DNA of 64,000 nucleotides from Candidatus Chloroploca sp. Khr17 (GTDB taxonomy: Bacteria > Chloroflexota > Chloroflexia > Chloroflexales > Chloroflexaceae). The translations under genes and the position numbers were made by a program. This document shows, one piece after another, positions 17,601-25,049 of the stretch (within the stretch, counting starts at the first letter, position 1; each line of letters opens with the position of its first letter). The stretch lies in contig NZ_RYFF01000006.1 of NCBI RefSeq assembly GCF_004138165.1, positions 1-64,000 of the forward strand, written 5' to 3'. The notes beneath the pieces are model-generated. The model saw nothing but the letters and a program-made list of their open reading frames with translations. It had not been told where the DNA came from and ran no database searches.

Positions 17601-18106
17601 GCCGACCGAGGCCCCCGTAGGCGACGCCCATCGCGCAAACCCACCTGGCGCAGTACAGCTTCTTCCGCATCGACTGCAAGCTCTTCATGCGCGACTGAAC
17701 TGCCTCCTGTCTGCTCTAATCCATTGGGACGATAGGGACTCAGGGACAACGGACTAAACGCCTCAATGAGACGCATATCGCTCCGCTGACCGGCTGCCAG
17801 CAAATCGGGCGTCTTGCCATAGACCAGCCGAAGTGCCTCCAAATAGTCCGCCTCTACCCGCCGCCGAGGGAAGAGCAAACGCACCTTTGCCACCAGCCAG
17901 TTGCGCACGAGAAAGAGCACGACGGCAAGCAACAGCAAAAGCAACCCGACGGCGATCAAAAAAGGCAGAAAGAATGGCTTGGCAAGTTGCGCATTCAACC
18001 AGGGCTGCACCTGAGGCAGCGCCAGCAAGATGCCAATCGTACCAACGATAGTAACAAACAAGGTGATCAGAATGTAGGTCTCTTCTTTGCGTGTCATATG
18101 ATGCAT
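14645..18106 (-). CDS. DGR target: membrane-anchored NACHT ATPase with C-terminal FGE-sulfatase (C-type-lectin-like) domain
   Basis: A 1153-residue protein. Hydrophobic segments lie at about 11-31, 45-68, 183-207 and 220-240. A NACHT-type STAND ATPase follows, with Walker A GHPGSGKTT (283-291) and Walker B LILVDAFDEV (377-386), then a helical region (about 550-870). The C-terminal FGE-sulfatase/SUMF domain (about 878-1153) has FLMGS, EVNWFEAVAYCRWL, RLPTEAEWEKAARG and MAGNVYEWC. The last 33 codons before the stop contain the variable repeat. In known DGRs this fold displays variable residues as a ligand-binding surface; the NACHT part suggests an NTP-dependent signalling or conflict protein (inference). 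The ATG at 18106 (or 18097) is chosen because upstream text is repeat DNA. No strong Shine-Dalgarno sequence is seen. Confidence 0.88.
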   Translation of the reverse strand: MHHMTRKEETYILITLFVTIVGTIGILLALPQVQPWLNAQLAKPFFLPFLIAVGLLLLLLAVVLFLVRNWLVAKVRLLFPRRRVEADYLEALRLVYGKTPDLLAAGQRSDMRLIEAFSPLSLSPYRPNGLEQTGGSSVAHEELAVDAEEAVLRQVGLRDGRRLRGPRSAEAPGRVRQVFERVVYWGLWALAQGLLLGVLLALCAWLLREPGGGWRLDWWRVTVAIVGAGGWFMAARWLHNWLVGKDDVLEDLLTWWRRRSMCIADPGTPGAEIWAHPRLLLLGHPGSGKTTLMRHLAVICALERLGTRSQTLRVRSLYGWPDCPFPLYIPMRDLDLQTSDKDLLQVYAQKLADLFAKPLPGCDGPFFAERLKQGGCLILVDAFDEVRAAGGAHHDDGQRDIDMRTWLSQLIAALPAGPRQRPNRVVVTSRFVGYEGQLDSEGFVQRQLDELDDEQTARFIHARYAAIAASESRKLGGSGSLDVLDWQPESEAQDLIRRLPGNPGLRRLSRNPLLLSLTVALHYDYQGQRLKLPEERHTLYEAAIGLMAGAWEQRKRRVHETQDGLAELSLQDRLYLLRELAWMMFQQGATSSDARAHLMVRSSEVNAKLALLLPNLGGFEPNRKEEERQVAAVRSADTWRRYLSQRGGVLLEKGFVKGSRTDLWMEFAHLTFQEYLAARAAATEATEARQSIILNRWDRPAWREVLLLYAASHDPNPVLRQVLAAPGHDRTLLAGAVLLERPNKSSLEELREATRSRLHALAFAEPDASEAEATAALAHLEELQMIPAQAELRHLVRTAIHGPVRARIIELMLERKLIRPPAQRRSSREAERMPAVTDASLRALLGTLATDDPDYRPRLAAGYALAGGDPRFSGEHWCPQMTHIPAGPFLMGSSDADTMADSDEKPQHRLDLPDYWIGTYPVTVAQWRVFANDDGYTNRAYWTTAGWQWLHGSTTMLERLGGLLPWRNNRRTTTTKRWEGPATGDDNLPVVEVNWFEAVAYCRWLTARVGIEFRLPTEAEWEKAARGPDGRIWPWGNTWEPGRCNSRELELGRRSPVGSFPADTSAYGVHDMAGNVYEWCATIYGRGYPYAVEDEWCETYLEQDEPRRLRGGAFYSSANSVRASYRVYLNPRNRNFDFGLRVASHSPLPGSES
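14669..14747 (-). other. DGR variable repeat (VR) in the target gene
   Basis: This 79-bp stretch aligns with the TR core at 12923-13001. TR AAC codons have become GTC, TAC and CTC (one AAC unchanged) and TTC, GAC and TTC, and one AAT has become AGT. The encoded residues change from NNNN to VYLN and from NNN to FDF. The VR ends 24 bp before the end of the stop codon. After the aligned block TR and VR diverge, so the initiation-of-mutagenic-homology element is imperfect (GTTGCCCGG in the VR against GTTGTCGGGG in the TR). Confidence 0.93.
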
Positions 18107-18184
18107 CGTGAGGATAAACAGCAGCTTTCTGCCCCATACTATACCACGCCGACACAACCAGCAACATACCAGCACCAGGGTGGA

Positions 18185-19026
18185 TGTGGGGCTGTACCGC
18201 ACGAAAGGGGGAAAGATACGGGGGCACGCGAAGACGCGAAGACGCGAAGGGGGCTTGACGCAAAGGCGCGAAGGCGCAAAGGTTTTGATTGTGCATGGAG
18301 GGACACGGCGGTGTCGTGTCCCGCCCGTTGCCCGAATGCCCCTGTCTGCTGCGGCGCCCCCCGGCCCCCCGTTGCCACCACCCGCGCCTAATGGCAGGCC
18401 AATCGCGGCGAAATGGCCGGGTGTAGGGGCGCAGCAGCGCATGGCCCGCCCGTTGCCCAAACGCCCCTGTCCGCTGCGGCGCCCCCCGGCCCCCCGGTGC
18501 CACCACCCGCGCCTAATGGCAGGCCGATCGCGGCGAAATGGCCGGGTGTAGGGGCGTAGCAGCGCATGGCCCGCCCGTTGCCCAAACGCCCCTGTCATCG
18601 CTGCTGCGCCCCCCGGCCCCCCGGTGCCACCACCCGCGCCCGATGGCAGGCCAATCGCGGCGAAATGGCCGGGTGTAGGGGCGCAGCAGCGCATGGCCCG
18701 CCCGTTGCCCAAAAGCCCCTGTCATCGCTGCTGCGCCCCCGGCACCCCGGTGCCACCACCCGTGCCTGTGATGTGGTCAATTGTGTCGGGGCCGATCGCT
18801 CACCCACGGTAGGGCGCAGCAGCAAACAGAGGTCGTTGTGGTTGACGAGGGGCGCAGCAGCAAACAGGATGCGTGGTGGTTGACGAGGGGCGCATGGGCT
18901 GCTGCGCCCCTACGGGTGCGTCATGCGGGGGTGGATCACGACGCTGGGATGGGCTGCATATGCGCTGCAATGGATGCGGCACGGCGGTCGGGGCACGGCG
19001 GTCGGGGCACGGCGGTGCCGTGCCCC
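18185..19026. repeat. GC-rich repeat array C
   Basis: After one ACGCGAAG/GGCGCAAAGG block (18220-18290), a module of about 125 bp recurs with starts at 18320, 18445, 18570 and 18697. Each carries CCCGCCCGTTGCCC, CACCCGCGCC and GAAATGGCCGGGTGTAGGGG. Shorter variants then run to the left end of the IS. The far end is the palindrome GGGGCACGGC-GGT-GCCGTGCCCC. Long frames on both strands are artefacts of composition. This explains the gap between the DGR target and the IS. Confidence 0.88.
19012..19026. repeat. target-site duplication, left copy
   Basis: GCGGTGCCGTGCCCC directly abuts the left IS end and recurs at 20451-20465. It forms the right part of a 23-bp palindrome in array C. Fifteen bp is longer than usual for IS4-type elements, so part of the match may come from the repetitive target. 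Confidence 0.7.
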
Positions 19027-20450
19027 ATACGCATTAACTTACGGCCCACTCCAAGAGATTCGGGTTGAGCAGTAATTGGTAGGCATTCGGTTCTTTCGTG
19101 CGGGGCGTCTGCCCTTCCACCTTGGATATCTCCTCCATGAGCAGGCGCACGACCTTGCGCAACGTGCGGGGATGATGCATGGCCTGTGCCAGAAGCTTCG
19201 CAAACTCGCGTACTTTCTTGGCCACTTTCGGCAGACTCCGATCCGGTTTCTGCCAACATCCCGTGAGGAGCAGCCAGTGTTGCATGATCATCCCGATAAA
19301 CTTTGCATAGATCTCGGTCAACACCCGCGCGTCGCGTTGACCGCGCGACTCATCCACCTTGCCATGGCTCTTCCACAATTTAAACAACAACTCAATTTGC
19401 CAGCGTAAACGCATCAACACCAATGCTTCGGTCAAGGTCACCATATCGGTCGGCATGTTCGTGACGAAGACCGTCCACCCACACCACGCCTCCTGCTCAG
19501 CGCTTGCCGTCCGTCCTTTCTTGCGCATCTCGCGATGCAACCGCCGCAGCCGTTGTGCGGCCGTTTGTTCCGGGACACGCACGACCAGCAAGCGACAGGC
19601 GATCCGTTGCGCCACGCCGATCTGTACGGCAATATCCAACGTTGTGTGCGCATCCGAGGCTTCCTGACGCAGCATCGTCAGCAGATCCACCCGCACACCG
19701 TCACAAAAGATCGCCGTATTCGGCTTCAAGCGATTGATCCAGAATCGCTTCTCCCGGGTATCCAGCGCCAGTTCATCGAGCTGGAAGTAACTCAGATCAC
19801 GCAAGGAGAGCGACCCGGGCCCGGGACGACGCCGAAAGGCCACCGCACGATCCGAGGCTCGTCCGTCCTGAACCAGCGGCCCTTCCAGCATTCCCGTGCG
19901 CATTTCCAAGCGCACCTGGGCTTTCAGCGCCGCCTGCCCAGCGCCATTCCGTCCGCCACAGCCCCGGAACCGCTGCGCCAACGACGCAGGCAAACTGATC
20001 GTCGTACTATCCTGCAGCAACACCTCCGAAAAGCGAGCCAACAACGGAATCGCCACGGGGTCTGCAGCCACCAGGGTGCCCATGGCGTGCTGCAACACCC
20101 GTTCCATACAGGTCACCAACGCGTCCGTGAAGCGCTTGCAGAGCGCGGCTTTCGAGATCGTGATCCCCAGCACCTTCGCCATCGCCACCAAGTCGTCCAG
20201 CGTCGCATCGGGATTCGCCAACCAACCAAACACGAGCGTTTGCACCAAATGAGCCCCATGCATCACCCGTTCCCGTTGAATGACCCCGCACGCCCGGGCA
20301 ACGGTTTTCGCGACCTCGTCCAACACCTCACGCATGGCTGTGGCAACATGTGGTATGCTCGTCATAAGAAACGCTCCTTTGGCATGGCTTCGGAGAAAGC
20401 ATCATGATGCCACATGTGAGCGTTTCTTGCTTGCTTAAGTTAATGCGTAT
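19027..20450 (-). mobile_element. complete IS4-type insertion sequence
   Basis: A 1424-bp element with 15-bp perfect terminal inverted repeats (ATACGCATTAACTTA at 19027 and its reverse complement ending at 20450), flanked by the direct repeat GCGGTGCCGTGCCCC. One intact transposase gene fills it, and its stop codon lies inside the left terminal repeat. The intact ends and coding frame suggest recent insertion. Confidence 0.88.
19034..20365 (-). CDS. IS4-family DDE transposase
   Basis: A 443-residue transposase. DDE elements: first Asp in LLQDSTTISLP, second in LRDLSYFQLDEL, and the Y-(2)-R-(3)-E-(6)-K-like C-terminal signature around LRWQIELLFKLWKSHGK. The enzyme would cut and join the 15-bp terminal repeats. 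AAAGGAG lies 8 bp before the ATG at 20365. The frame is intact, so the element may be active. The IS4 subgroup cannot be assigned by eye. Confidence 0.9.
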   Translation of the reverse strand: MTSIPHVATAMREVLDEVAKTVARACGVIQRERVMHGAHLVQTLVFGWLANPDATLDDLVAMAKVLGITISKAALCKRFTDALVTCMERVLQHAMGTLVAADPVAIPLLARFSEVLLQDSTTISLPASLAQRFRGCGGRNGAGQAALKAQVRLEMRTGMLEGPLVQDGRASDRAVAFRRRPGPGSLSLRDLSYFQLDELALDTREKRFWINRLKPNTAIFCDGVRVDLLTMLRQEASDAHTTLDIAVQIGVAQRIACRLLVVRVPEQTAAQRLRRLHREMRKKGRTASAEQEAWCGWTVFVTNMPTDMVTLTEALVLMRLRWQIELLFKLWKSHGKVDESRGQRDARVLTEIYAKFIGMIMQHWLLLTGCWQKPDRSLPKVAKKVREFAKLLAQAMHHPRTLRKVVRLLMEEISKVEGQTPRTKEPNAYQLLLNPNLLEWAVS

Positions 20451-20465
20451 GCGGTGCCGTGCCCC
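20451..20465. repeat. target-site duplication, right copy
   Basis: GCGGTGCCGTGCCCC, identical to 19012-19026. Its last base is also the last base of the stop codon of the neighbouring glycosyltransferase gene (minus strand), so the IS landed at the very end of that gene without breaking it. Confidence 0.7.
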
Positions 20466-21475
20466 TACGTCGTTGCGCTCAACCGCTCGATCTGCCGGGC
20501 GATCCGTAGGTCGCTGAGGGGCGAGGGGGCGGGGATCAGCCATGTTGCAAGATCGTTGATGGAGGCTGTGCGGTGCGCCTGGATCGCCTGGCGTTGCTGG
20601 CGTAGCATGGGTAGTTCGCGCATGGCTTCCAGGCGGCCTGCGATCATTGCGGGTTGGCGACGCACCAGGGCGTAGGCTGTCGCAAGCATGTCGTAGCATA
20701 CGATCGCTGGCAGGCATTCCCGGAGCAGCGCTGTCGGGAGGCAGCGGATTAACACGCGGATGCGGTTGCGCCCAAGCAAGCGTTGTTTGAATGGGCTGCC
20801 TTGCCCCGATGTGGCTGAGTAGACGTGGCGCGCCCGTGCATCCGGGGCGAGCACGCACGTCCAGTTGCGTAGTTGCGCCCGCCAGGCGAGATCGACATCC
20901 TCGAGGTAGTTGAAGAAGCTGGTCTCGAATGGCCCGATGTCGTCGAGCATTGCTCGCCGTAGCAGCGCGAGACCACCGCTGGCCCCAAAGATGGGCTGTG
21001 TCTCGGTGGGTAAGGCGTTGATGGGCAGCCCCGGATGACGGTCGGTGGCGACACCGTCGCGCCGTACGGTGATCCCTGCCGATGCGATCCGTTCGGGGTG
21101 GCGGCTGAAGGTGAGGATACCGGCGGCGGCTCCGGCGTGCGGGTGTTCACTGAGGGCGTGCCACAACGCTGCAACGCAGCCTGGCTCGGCCAAGGCATCG
21201 TCGTTGATCAGCAGCAGCAACTCGCCCCGCGCTACGGCGAGTCCGGCGTTGGTGCCGCCAGCAAAGCCGAGGTTGGTGGGCAATGTGACTACCTGTACAT
21301 CGGGTGCGTGCCGTTGCGCCCAGGCCCCCGCCTGATCGCGGGAAGCATTGTCAACGAGAATGATTTCATCATCAGGGCCAAGCTGCGCACGCAAGGCGCT
21401 GAGGCACGCCGGCAAATAGCGCAGGCCTTGCCAGGTTGGAATAACTGCGGAAAGGCGTGGACGTTGTTTTGTCAT
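20465..21475 (-). CDS. GT2-family glycosyltransferase (rhamnosyltransferase-like)
   Basis: A 336-residue GT-A fold enzyme. SAVIPTWQGLRYLPACLSAL and IILVDNASRD open the nucleotide-sugar-binding domain; LLLINDDAL is the DxD-like metal site, and FFNYLEDVDLAWRAQL is typical of the WbbL-like rhamnosyltransferase branch. The product would add a sugar to a cell-surface polysaccharide precursor at the cytoplasmic face; donor and acceptor are unknown. AGGAG lies 9 bp before the ATG. The stop codon abuts the IS target duplication. Confidence 0.85.
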   Translation of the reverse strand: MTKQRPRLSAVIPTWQGLRYLPACLSALRAQLGPDDEIILVDNASRDQAGAWAQRHAPDVQVVTLPTNLGFAGGTNAGLAVARGELLLLINDDALAEPGCVAALWHALSEHPHAGAAAGILTFSRHPERIASAGITVRRDGVATDRHPGLPINALPTETQPIFGASGGLALLRRAMLDDIGPFETSFFNYLEDVDLAWRAQLRNWTCVLAPDARARHVYSATSGQGSPFKQRLLGRNRIRVLIRCLPTALLRECLPAIVCYDMLATAYALVRRQPAMIAGRLEAMRELPMLRQQRQAIQAHRTASINDLATWLIPAPSPLSDLRIARQIERLSATT

Positions 21476-21539
21476 TAGCCGACACTCCTAGATGCAACCT
21501 AAGCCGGCCGGACTGCGCTATGTTAAACAGGTATAATAC

Positions 21540-21738
21540 TATAGCAGTCCTAACAGGTTTGTGTCTACGGAGTGCCGGCTTATGGTCTTCCAGAAATTAA
21601 TCCGGTATAGCCCGCGAAGGCGGGCTTCGCTTCCCCGAGCCGAGGGCTTCAGCCCCACGGCATCAGGCGCATAGCGGATCATTTACTGAAAGTCCATAAG
21701 CCGGCACTCCTGTTTACAATCCAAACAGAACTGCTATA
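21540..21738. mobile_element. MITE-like element, family A, copy 2, nested in a second palindrome
   Basis: The core at 21569-21710 (142 bp) begins GGAGTGCCGGCTTATGG and ends CCATAAGCCGGCACTCC. Its interior (GAAGCGAAGCCCGCC and GGGGCTGAAGCCCTCGGCTC in reverse complement) matches copy 1 at 2341-2508 in inverted orientation. Outside it, TATAGCAGT (21540-21548) pairs with ACTGCTATA (21730-21738), and GGTTTG pairs with CAAAC. That outer palindrome is not shared with copy 1, which suggests one element inserted in another. It fills the gap between the divergent GT2 and flavoprotein genes. Confidence 0.7.
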
Positions 21739-21792
21739 TAAACAAAGCAGCGATAGGGCATTGTGCGAAAAGATCATACGGAAAGGGCGTGC

Positions 21793-23052
21793 ATGATGCA
21801 AGTTGTGATTATCGGGGGCGGCCCCGCAGGGATAGAGGCGGCGCGTACCGCTGCGCCGCATGCAACGGTGAAGGTCGTGACAGCCGGGGCGGTGGGCGAG
21901 TGGCGCCCGATGACGATGCGCGTCTGGTTGGCGGCGGCAGCGGCTGGCGAGCGCGATGTGGCAAAGATTGTTGCCCGTGCCAAGCAGGTCGCTACCGAGT
22001 GGCAGACCCGATGCGCCGATGAACTGGCGACCCTTGAAGTCGAGATCATCGCCGGACGTGGTCGCCTCGGTAAGCCCGGTGAGGTGCTGGTCGAGGCACC
22101 GGATGGTGGCCCGGCGCAGAGTCTCAACGCCGATGCGATCATTCTGGCGTCCGGGGCGCAGGTTGCGTTTCCCGAAGCGGTTGCGCCAGACGGCGAGCGT
22201 ATGTTGACAAGTGGCGATCTTGGGGTGTTGCAGACGTGTCCTGAACGGGTGATGGTGCTTGGTGATGGGCGCGCCGGTTTTGAATTGTGCCATCTCTTTA
22301 GCCTGCTTGGCGCTGACGTCTCCTGGCTTATTCCTGAGGCGTCGCCTCGTACGCAGGTCGCACCTGAGGTTGATGGCTATCTGACGCGGATGCTTGAACG
22401 CCAAGGGGTGCGCGTGGTGCCGCATGCGACGGTGCAACGCCTTGCGCATAAGGGCGAGGATGTGACGGCGACCCTTGCTGATGGTACCCGGTATGGCGGC
22501 GAGATCGCTCTCCTCGCCTTCGAGCGTCGGCCTGACCCGATGGCGGTCGGGCTCTCGCTCGATCTGCTTGACACCGATATCTATGGGCAGACCAAGCTGC
22601 GCGGGGTCTATCTGGTCGGCGATATCTTGGCCCCCCAAGCGGCGAGCATTGCGATGGCGCAGGGGCGCGCAGCGGCGTTGCACGCGGTGCGTCGGTCGAG
22701 CGCGCCTGCCGATATTCGCGATATTGTGCTCACTTTTATGTATCAACCCCAGGTGGCGAAGGTTGGGCGGCTCACGACTGAAGGTGCGCACGGGAGTGTG
22801 ACGATTGCGCTCAATGAGAGTATGGCCGCCCATGCCGATGGCGCAACCGAAGGCTTTTTGACCCTGGCCTGGGATCATGGGGGCTATGTTGCCGGTGCGC
22901 TGGCGGTGGCCCCTGCTGCTGCCGAGATCCTCGCTCCAATTGCGATGGCAATGCGTGCCGGGATGCAACTCCGCGATCTGGCGGCGATCTATGGCCCCCA
23001 TCCGTCGGTCAGCGAACTCGCGGCAATGGCGGCCCGGCGGATTGAGTTGTAG
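21793..23052 (+). CDS. FAD-dependent pyridine-nucleotide oxidoreductase without the redox disulfide
   Basis: About 419 residues with the two-dinucleotide-fold plan of dihydrolipoamide dehydrogenase-like flavoproteins. VVIIGGGPAGIEAAR is the FAD site, VMVLGDGRAGFELCHLF the NAD(P) site, and GVYLVGDI the second FAD motif. A C-terminal dimerisation domain ends IYGPHPSVSELAAMA. The redox-active CxxxxC, normally about 40 residues in, is absent (AVGEWRPMTMRVWL is there), so it is not a disulfide reductase. It precedes menH on the same strand by 73 bp, so a role in quinone metabolism or electron transfer is possible (inference). GGAAAGG precedes the ATG pair at 21793/21796. Confidence 0.75.
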   Translation: MMQVVIIGGGPAGIEAARTAAPHATVKVVTAGAVGEWRPMTMRVWLAAAAAGERDVAKIVARAKQVATEWQTRCADELATLEVEIIAGRGRLGKPGEVLVEAPDGGPAQSLNADAIILASGAQVAFPEAVAPDGERMLTSGDLGVLQTCPERVMVLGDGRAGFELCHLFSLLGADVSWLIPEASPRTQVAPEVDGYLTRMLERQGVRVVPHATVQRLAHKGEDVTATLADGTRYGGEIALLAFERRPDPMAVGLSLDLLDTDIYGQTKLRGVYLVGDILAPQAASIAMAQGRAAALHAVRRSSAPADIRDIVLTFMYQPQVAKVGRLTTEGAHGSVTIALNESMAAHADGATEGFLTLAWDHGGYVAGALAVAPAAAEILAPIAMAMRAGMQLRDLAAIYGPHPSVSELAAMAARRIEL

Positions 23053-23125
23053 GTGGGGCGTGCTGTTGCGGTACCCGTAAGGATTGGCCGATGACAGCCT
23101 GGTGGGTTACATTGGAGGTAGGGTG

Positions 23126-23980
23126 ATGTCGTTTGGTGATGATCGTGGGGAAGCACATGCCGCCCCCCGCTATCCTCAGGAGCTCTATGTTGAACAGGTG
23201 GGCCACGGCCCGCCCTTGCTGATTTTGCACGGTTTCACGGGAAGTACCGCTGAATGGGATGAGGTGACGCCTCGGTTGACGCCCCACGCGACGCTGCTCA
23301 AGGTTGATCTGCTTGGTCATGGGCGCTCGCCAGCCCCCGCCGAGCTTGATGCATACCGGATGGAGCAGGCTGTGACTGATCTGCTCGCCCTCCTTGACCG
23401 CGAGCGGCTTGAGCGGGTCGCCCTGCTTGGCTACTCGATGGGCGGACGCGTCGCGCTGCACCTTGCGGCGGCGGCCCCCGAGCGGATCACCGCGCTGATC
23501 CTCGCAAGCGCCTCGCCGGGCCTCGCTGAAGCCCAGGAACGCGCTGCCCGCCGTGCAAGCGATGAGGCGCTCGCTGATCGCATTGAACAGCAAGGCCTGG
23601 CCTGGTTTGTTGATGAGTGGGCAAGCATACCCCTCTTTGCGAGCCAGGCCCGCTTGCCGTCCGCGACCAGGGAAGCCTTGCGAGCGCGTCGGATGCGCGG
23701 CACCGCCCATGGCTACGCCCAGAGTCTGCGGGGCATGGGCACGGGGCATCAGCGTAGCCTCTGGCAAGCATTGCCACGCCTGACAATGCCCACGTTGCTG
23801 ATCACGGGGGCGCTCGACCAGAAGTTTGTTGCGATCAATACGCAGATGGCTGAACTCCTGCCGAATGCCGAGCATGTGCGTATCGCTGAGGCCGGTCATA
23901 CGGTACATCTTGAGCAACCGCAAGCCTTTTGCGAAGTTGTGGTACGATTCTTAGACCAAGGACGCAACAAGAACCATTGA
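23126..23980 (+). CDS. menH: MenH-like alpha/beta hydrolase (SHCHC synthase)
   Basis: A 284-residue alpha/beta hydrolase. ILHGFTGSTAEWDE forms the oxyanion-hole region, LGYSMGGRVAL the nucleophile elbow with the catalytic Ser, GALDQKF carries the acid and AGHTVHLEQP the His. These fit MenH, which eliminates pyruvate from SEPHCHC to give SHCHC in menaquinone synthesis, and the gene lies just before menB. The ATG at 23126 has GGAGG 7 bp upstream and is preferred to the ATG at 23084. MenH relatives are hard to separate by sequence alone, so context carries much of the assignment. Confidence 0.82.
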   Translation: MSFGDDRGEAHAAPRYPQELYVEQVGHGPPLLILHGFTGSTAEWDEVTPRLTPHATLLKVDLLGHGRSPAPAELDAYRMEQAVTDLLALLDRERLERVALLGYSMGGRVALHLAAAAPERITALILASASPGLAEAQERAARRASDEALADRIEQQGLAWFVDEWASIPLFASQARLPSATREALRARRMRGTAHGYAQSLRGMGTGHQRSLWQALPRLTMPTLLITGALDQKFVAINTQMAELLPNAEHVRIAEAGHTVHLEQPQAFCEVVVRFLDQGRNKNH

Positions 23981-24011
23981 GGTACTTGAGTTTGTTGAAT
24001 AAGGAGGAGCT

Positions 24012-24839
24012 ATGCCCATTGAATGGGTACGGGTTGCTGAGTATACCGATATTATCTATGAGCACGATGCCGCCGGTGAGGGCATCGCTAAGATTACCAT
24101 TAACCGCCCCGAAAAGCGCAATGCCTTTCGCCCCGAGACGGTGCAAGAGTTGCTTGACGCGTTTGGTCGGGCGCGTGACGACGAACGGGTTGGCGTCATT
24201 CTCTTTACTGGGGCCGGCGAGATGGCCTTTTGCTCGGGCGGCGATCAGACGGTGCGCGGCGACGGTGGTTATGTTGGCAAAGACACCGTGCCGCGGCTCA
24301 ACGTGCTCGATCTGCAGCGGCTGATCCGCATCATCCCCAAACCCGTGGTTGCCATGGTTGCGGGATACGCGATTGGCGGCGGGCATGTGCTGCACATTGT
24401 GTGTGACCTGACGATTGCCGCCGAGAATGCTATTTTTGGACAAACGGGGCCGCGAGTCGGTAGTTTTGATGGTGGCTATGGCTCAAATCTGCTTGCCCGC
24501 ATGGTGGGCGACAAAAAAGCCCGCGAAATCTGGTACCTCTGCCGCCAGTACAATGCGCAGCAGGCGCTCGAGATGGGCCTAGTCAACACGGTCGTTCCCC
24601 TCGAACGCCTGGAAGATGAAGCGGTGCAATGGGCGCGCGAGATGCTCGAAAAGAGCCCCATGGCGCTCCGTTTTCTCAAGGCAGCGATCAATGCGGCTGC
24701 CGACGGCCATGCCGGATTGCAACAGCTTGCCGGTGATGCAACGCTACTCTACTACCTGAGCGAAGAGGCAAAAGAAGGCAAGCAGGCCTATCTTGAAAAG
24801 CGACGCCCCAACTTCCGACGTTTCCGGCGCTTCCCGTAA
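24012..24839 (+). CDS. menB: 1,4-dihydroxy-2-naphthoyl-CoA synthase
   Basis: A 275-residue crotonase-fold enzyme. [33 protein letters not shown] and [13 protein letters not shown] match MenB closely; the SFDGG Asp is catalytic, and the Gly of QTGP marks the bicarbonate-dependent MenB type. It cyclises o-succinylbenzoyl-CoA. AAGGAGGAG precedes the ATG at 24012. It lies 31 bp after menH. Confidence 0.95.
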   Translation: MPIEWVRVAEYTDIIYEHDAAGEGIAKITINRPEKRNAFRPETVQELLDAFGRARDDERVGVILFTGAGEMAFCSGGDQTVRGDGGYVGKDTVPRLNVLDLQRLIRIIPKPVVAMVAGYAIGGGHVLHIVCDLTIAAENAIFGQTGPRVGSFDGGYGSNLLARMVGDKKAREIWYLCRQYNAQQALEMGLVNTVVPLERLEDEAVQWAREMLEKSPMALRFLKAAINAAADGHAGLQQLAGDATLLYYLSEEAKEGKQAYLEKRRPNFRRFRRFP

Positions 24840-25049
24840 GAGACGGGGTGTTTTGGCGCAAAGGCGCGAAGGCGCAAAGGTTCTATGGTGCTGCACTAAA
24901 ACGCCCCTCCCCCCTCGTGGGGGAGGGGTTGGGGGGTGGGGGCAAGGGTGGCACCAGCCACAAACGCTACAATGGGACGCCCTGGCTCCCAAGAGCAGTA
25001 TGAGCAGCTACCGGCAGGCCAGGTGACAGTGAGCGCTGAGGAGGTACCG
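24840..25049. repeat. intergenic repeat remnant and GC-rich hairpin after menB
   Basis: GCGCAAAGGCGCGAAGGCGC (24857 region) is the same text as in arrays A-C. Then CCCCTCCCCC (24904-24913) pairs with GGGGGAGGGG (24919-24928), a strong hairpin that could attenuate transcription after menB. The rest up to the uma2 start shows no gene. Confidence 0.6.

Noticed and set aside
18107-18712. N-terminal extension of the NACHT-FGE protein into array C
   Set aside because: The extra 200 residues are translated repeat units; membrane segments and family-like sequence start at the ATG at 18106/18097.
18320-18822. CRISPR array
   Set aside because: Units of 125-127 bp lack alternating short repeats and unique spacers, and no cas genes are nearby.
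23084-23125. Earlier ATG for menH at 23084
   Set aside because: No ribosome-binding site; ATG 23126 has GGAGG at good spacing and family similarity begins after it.
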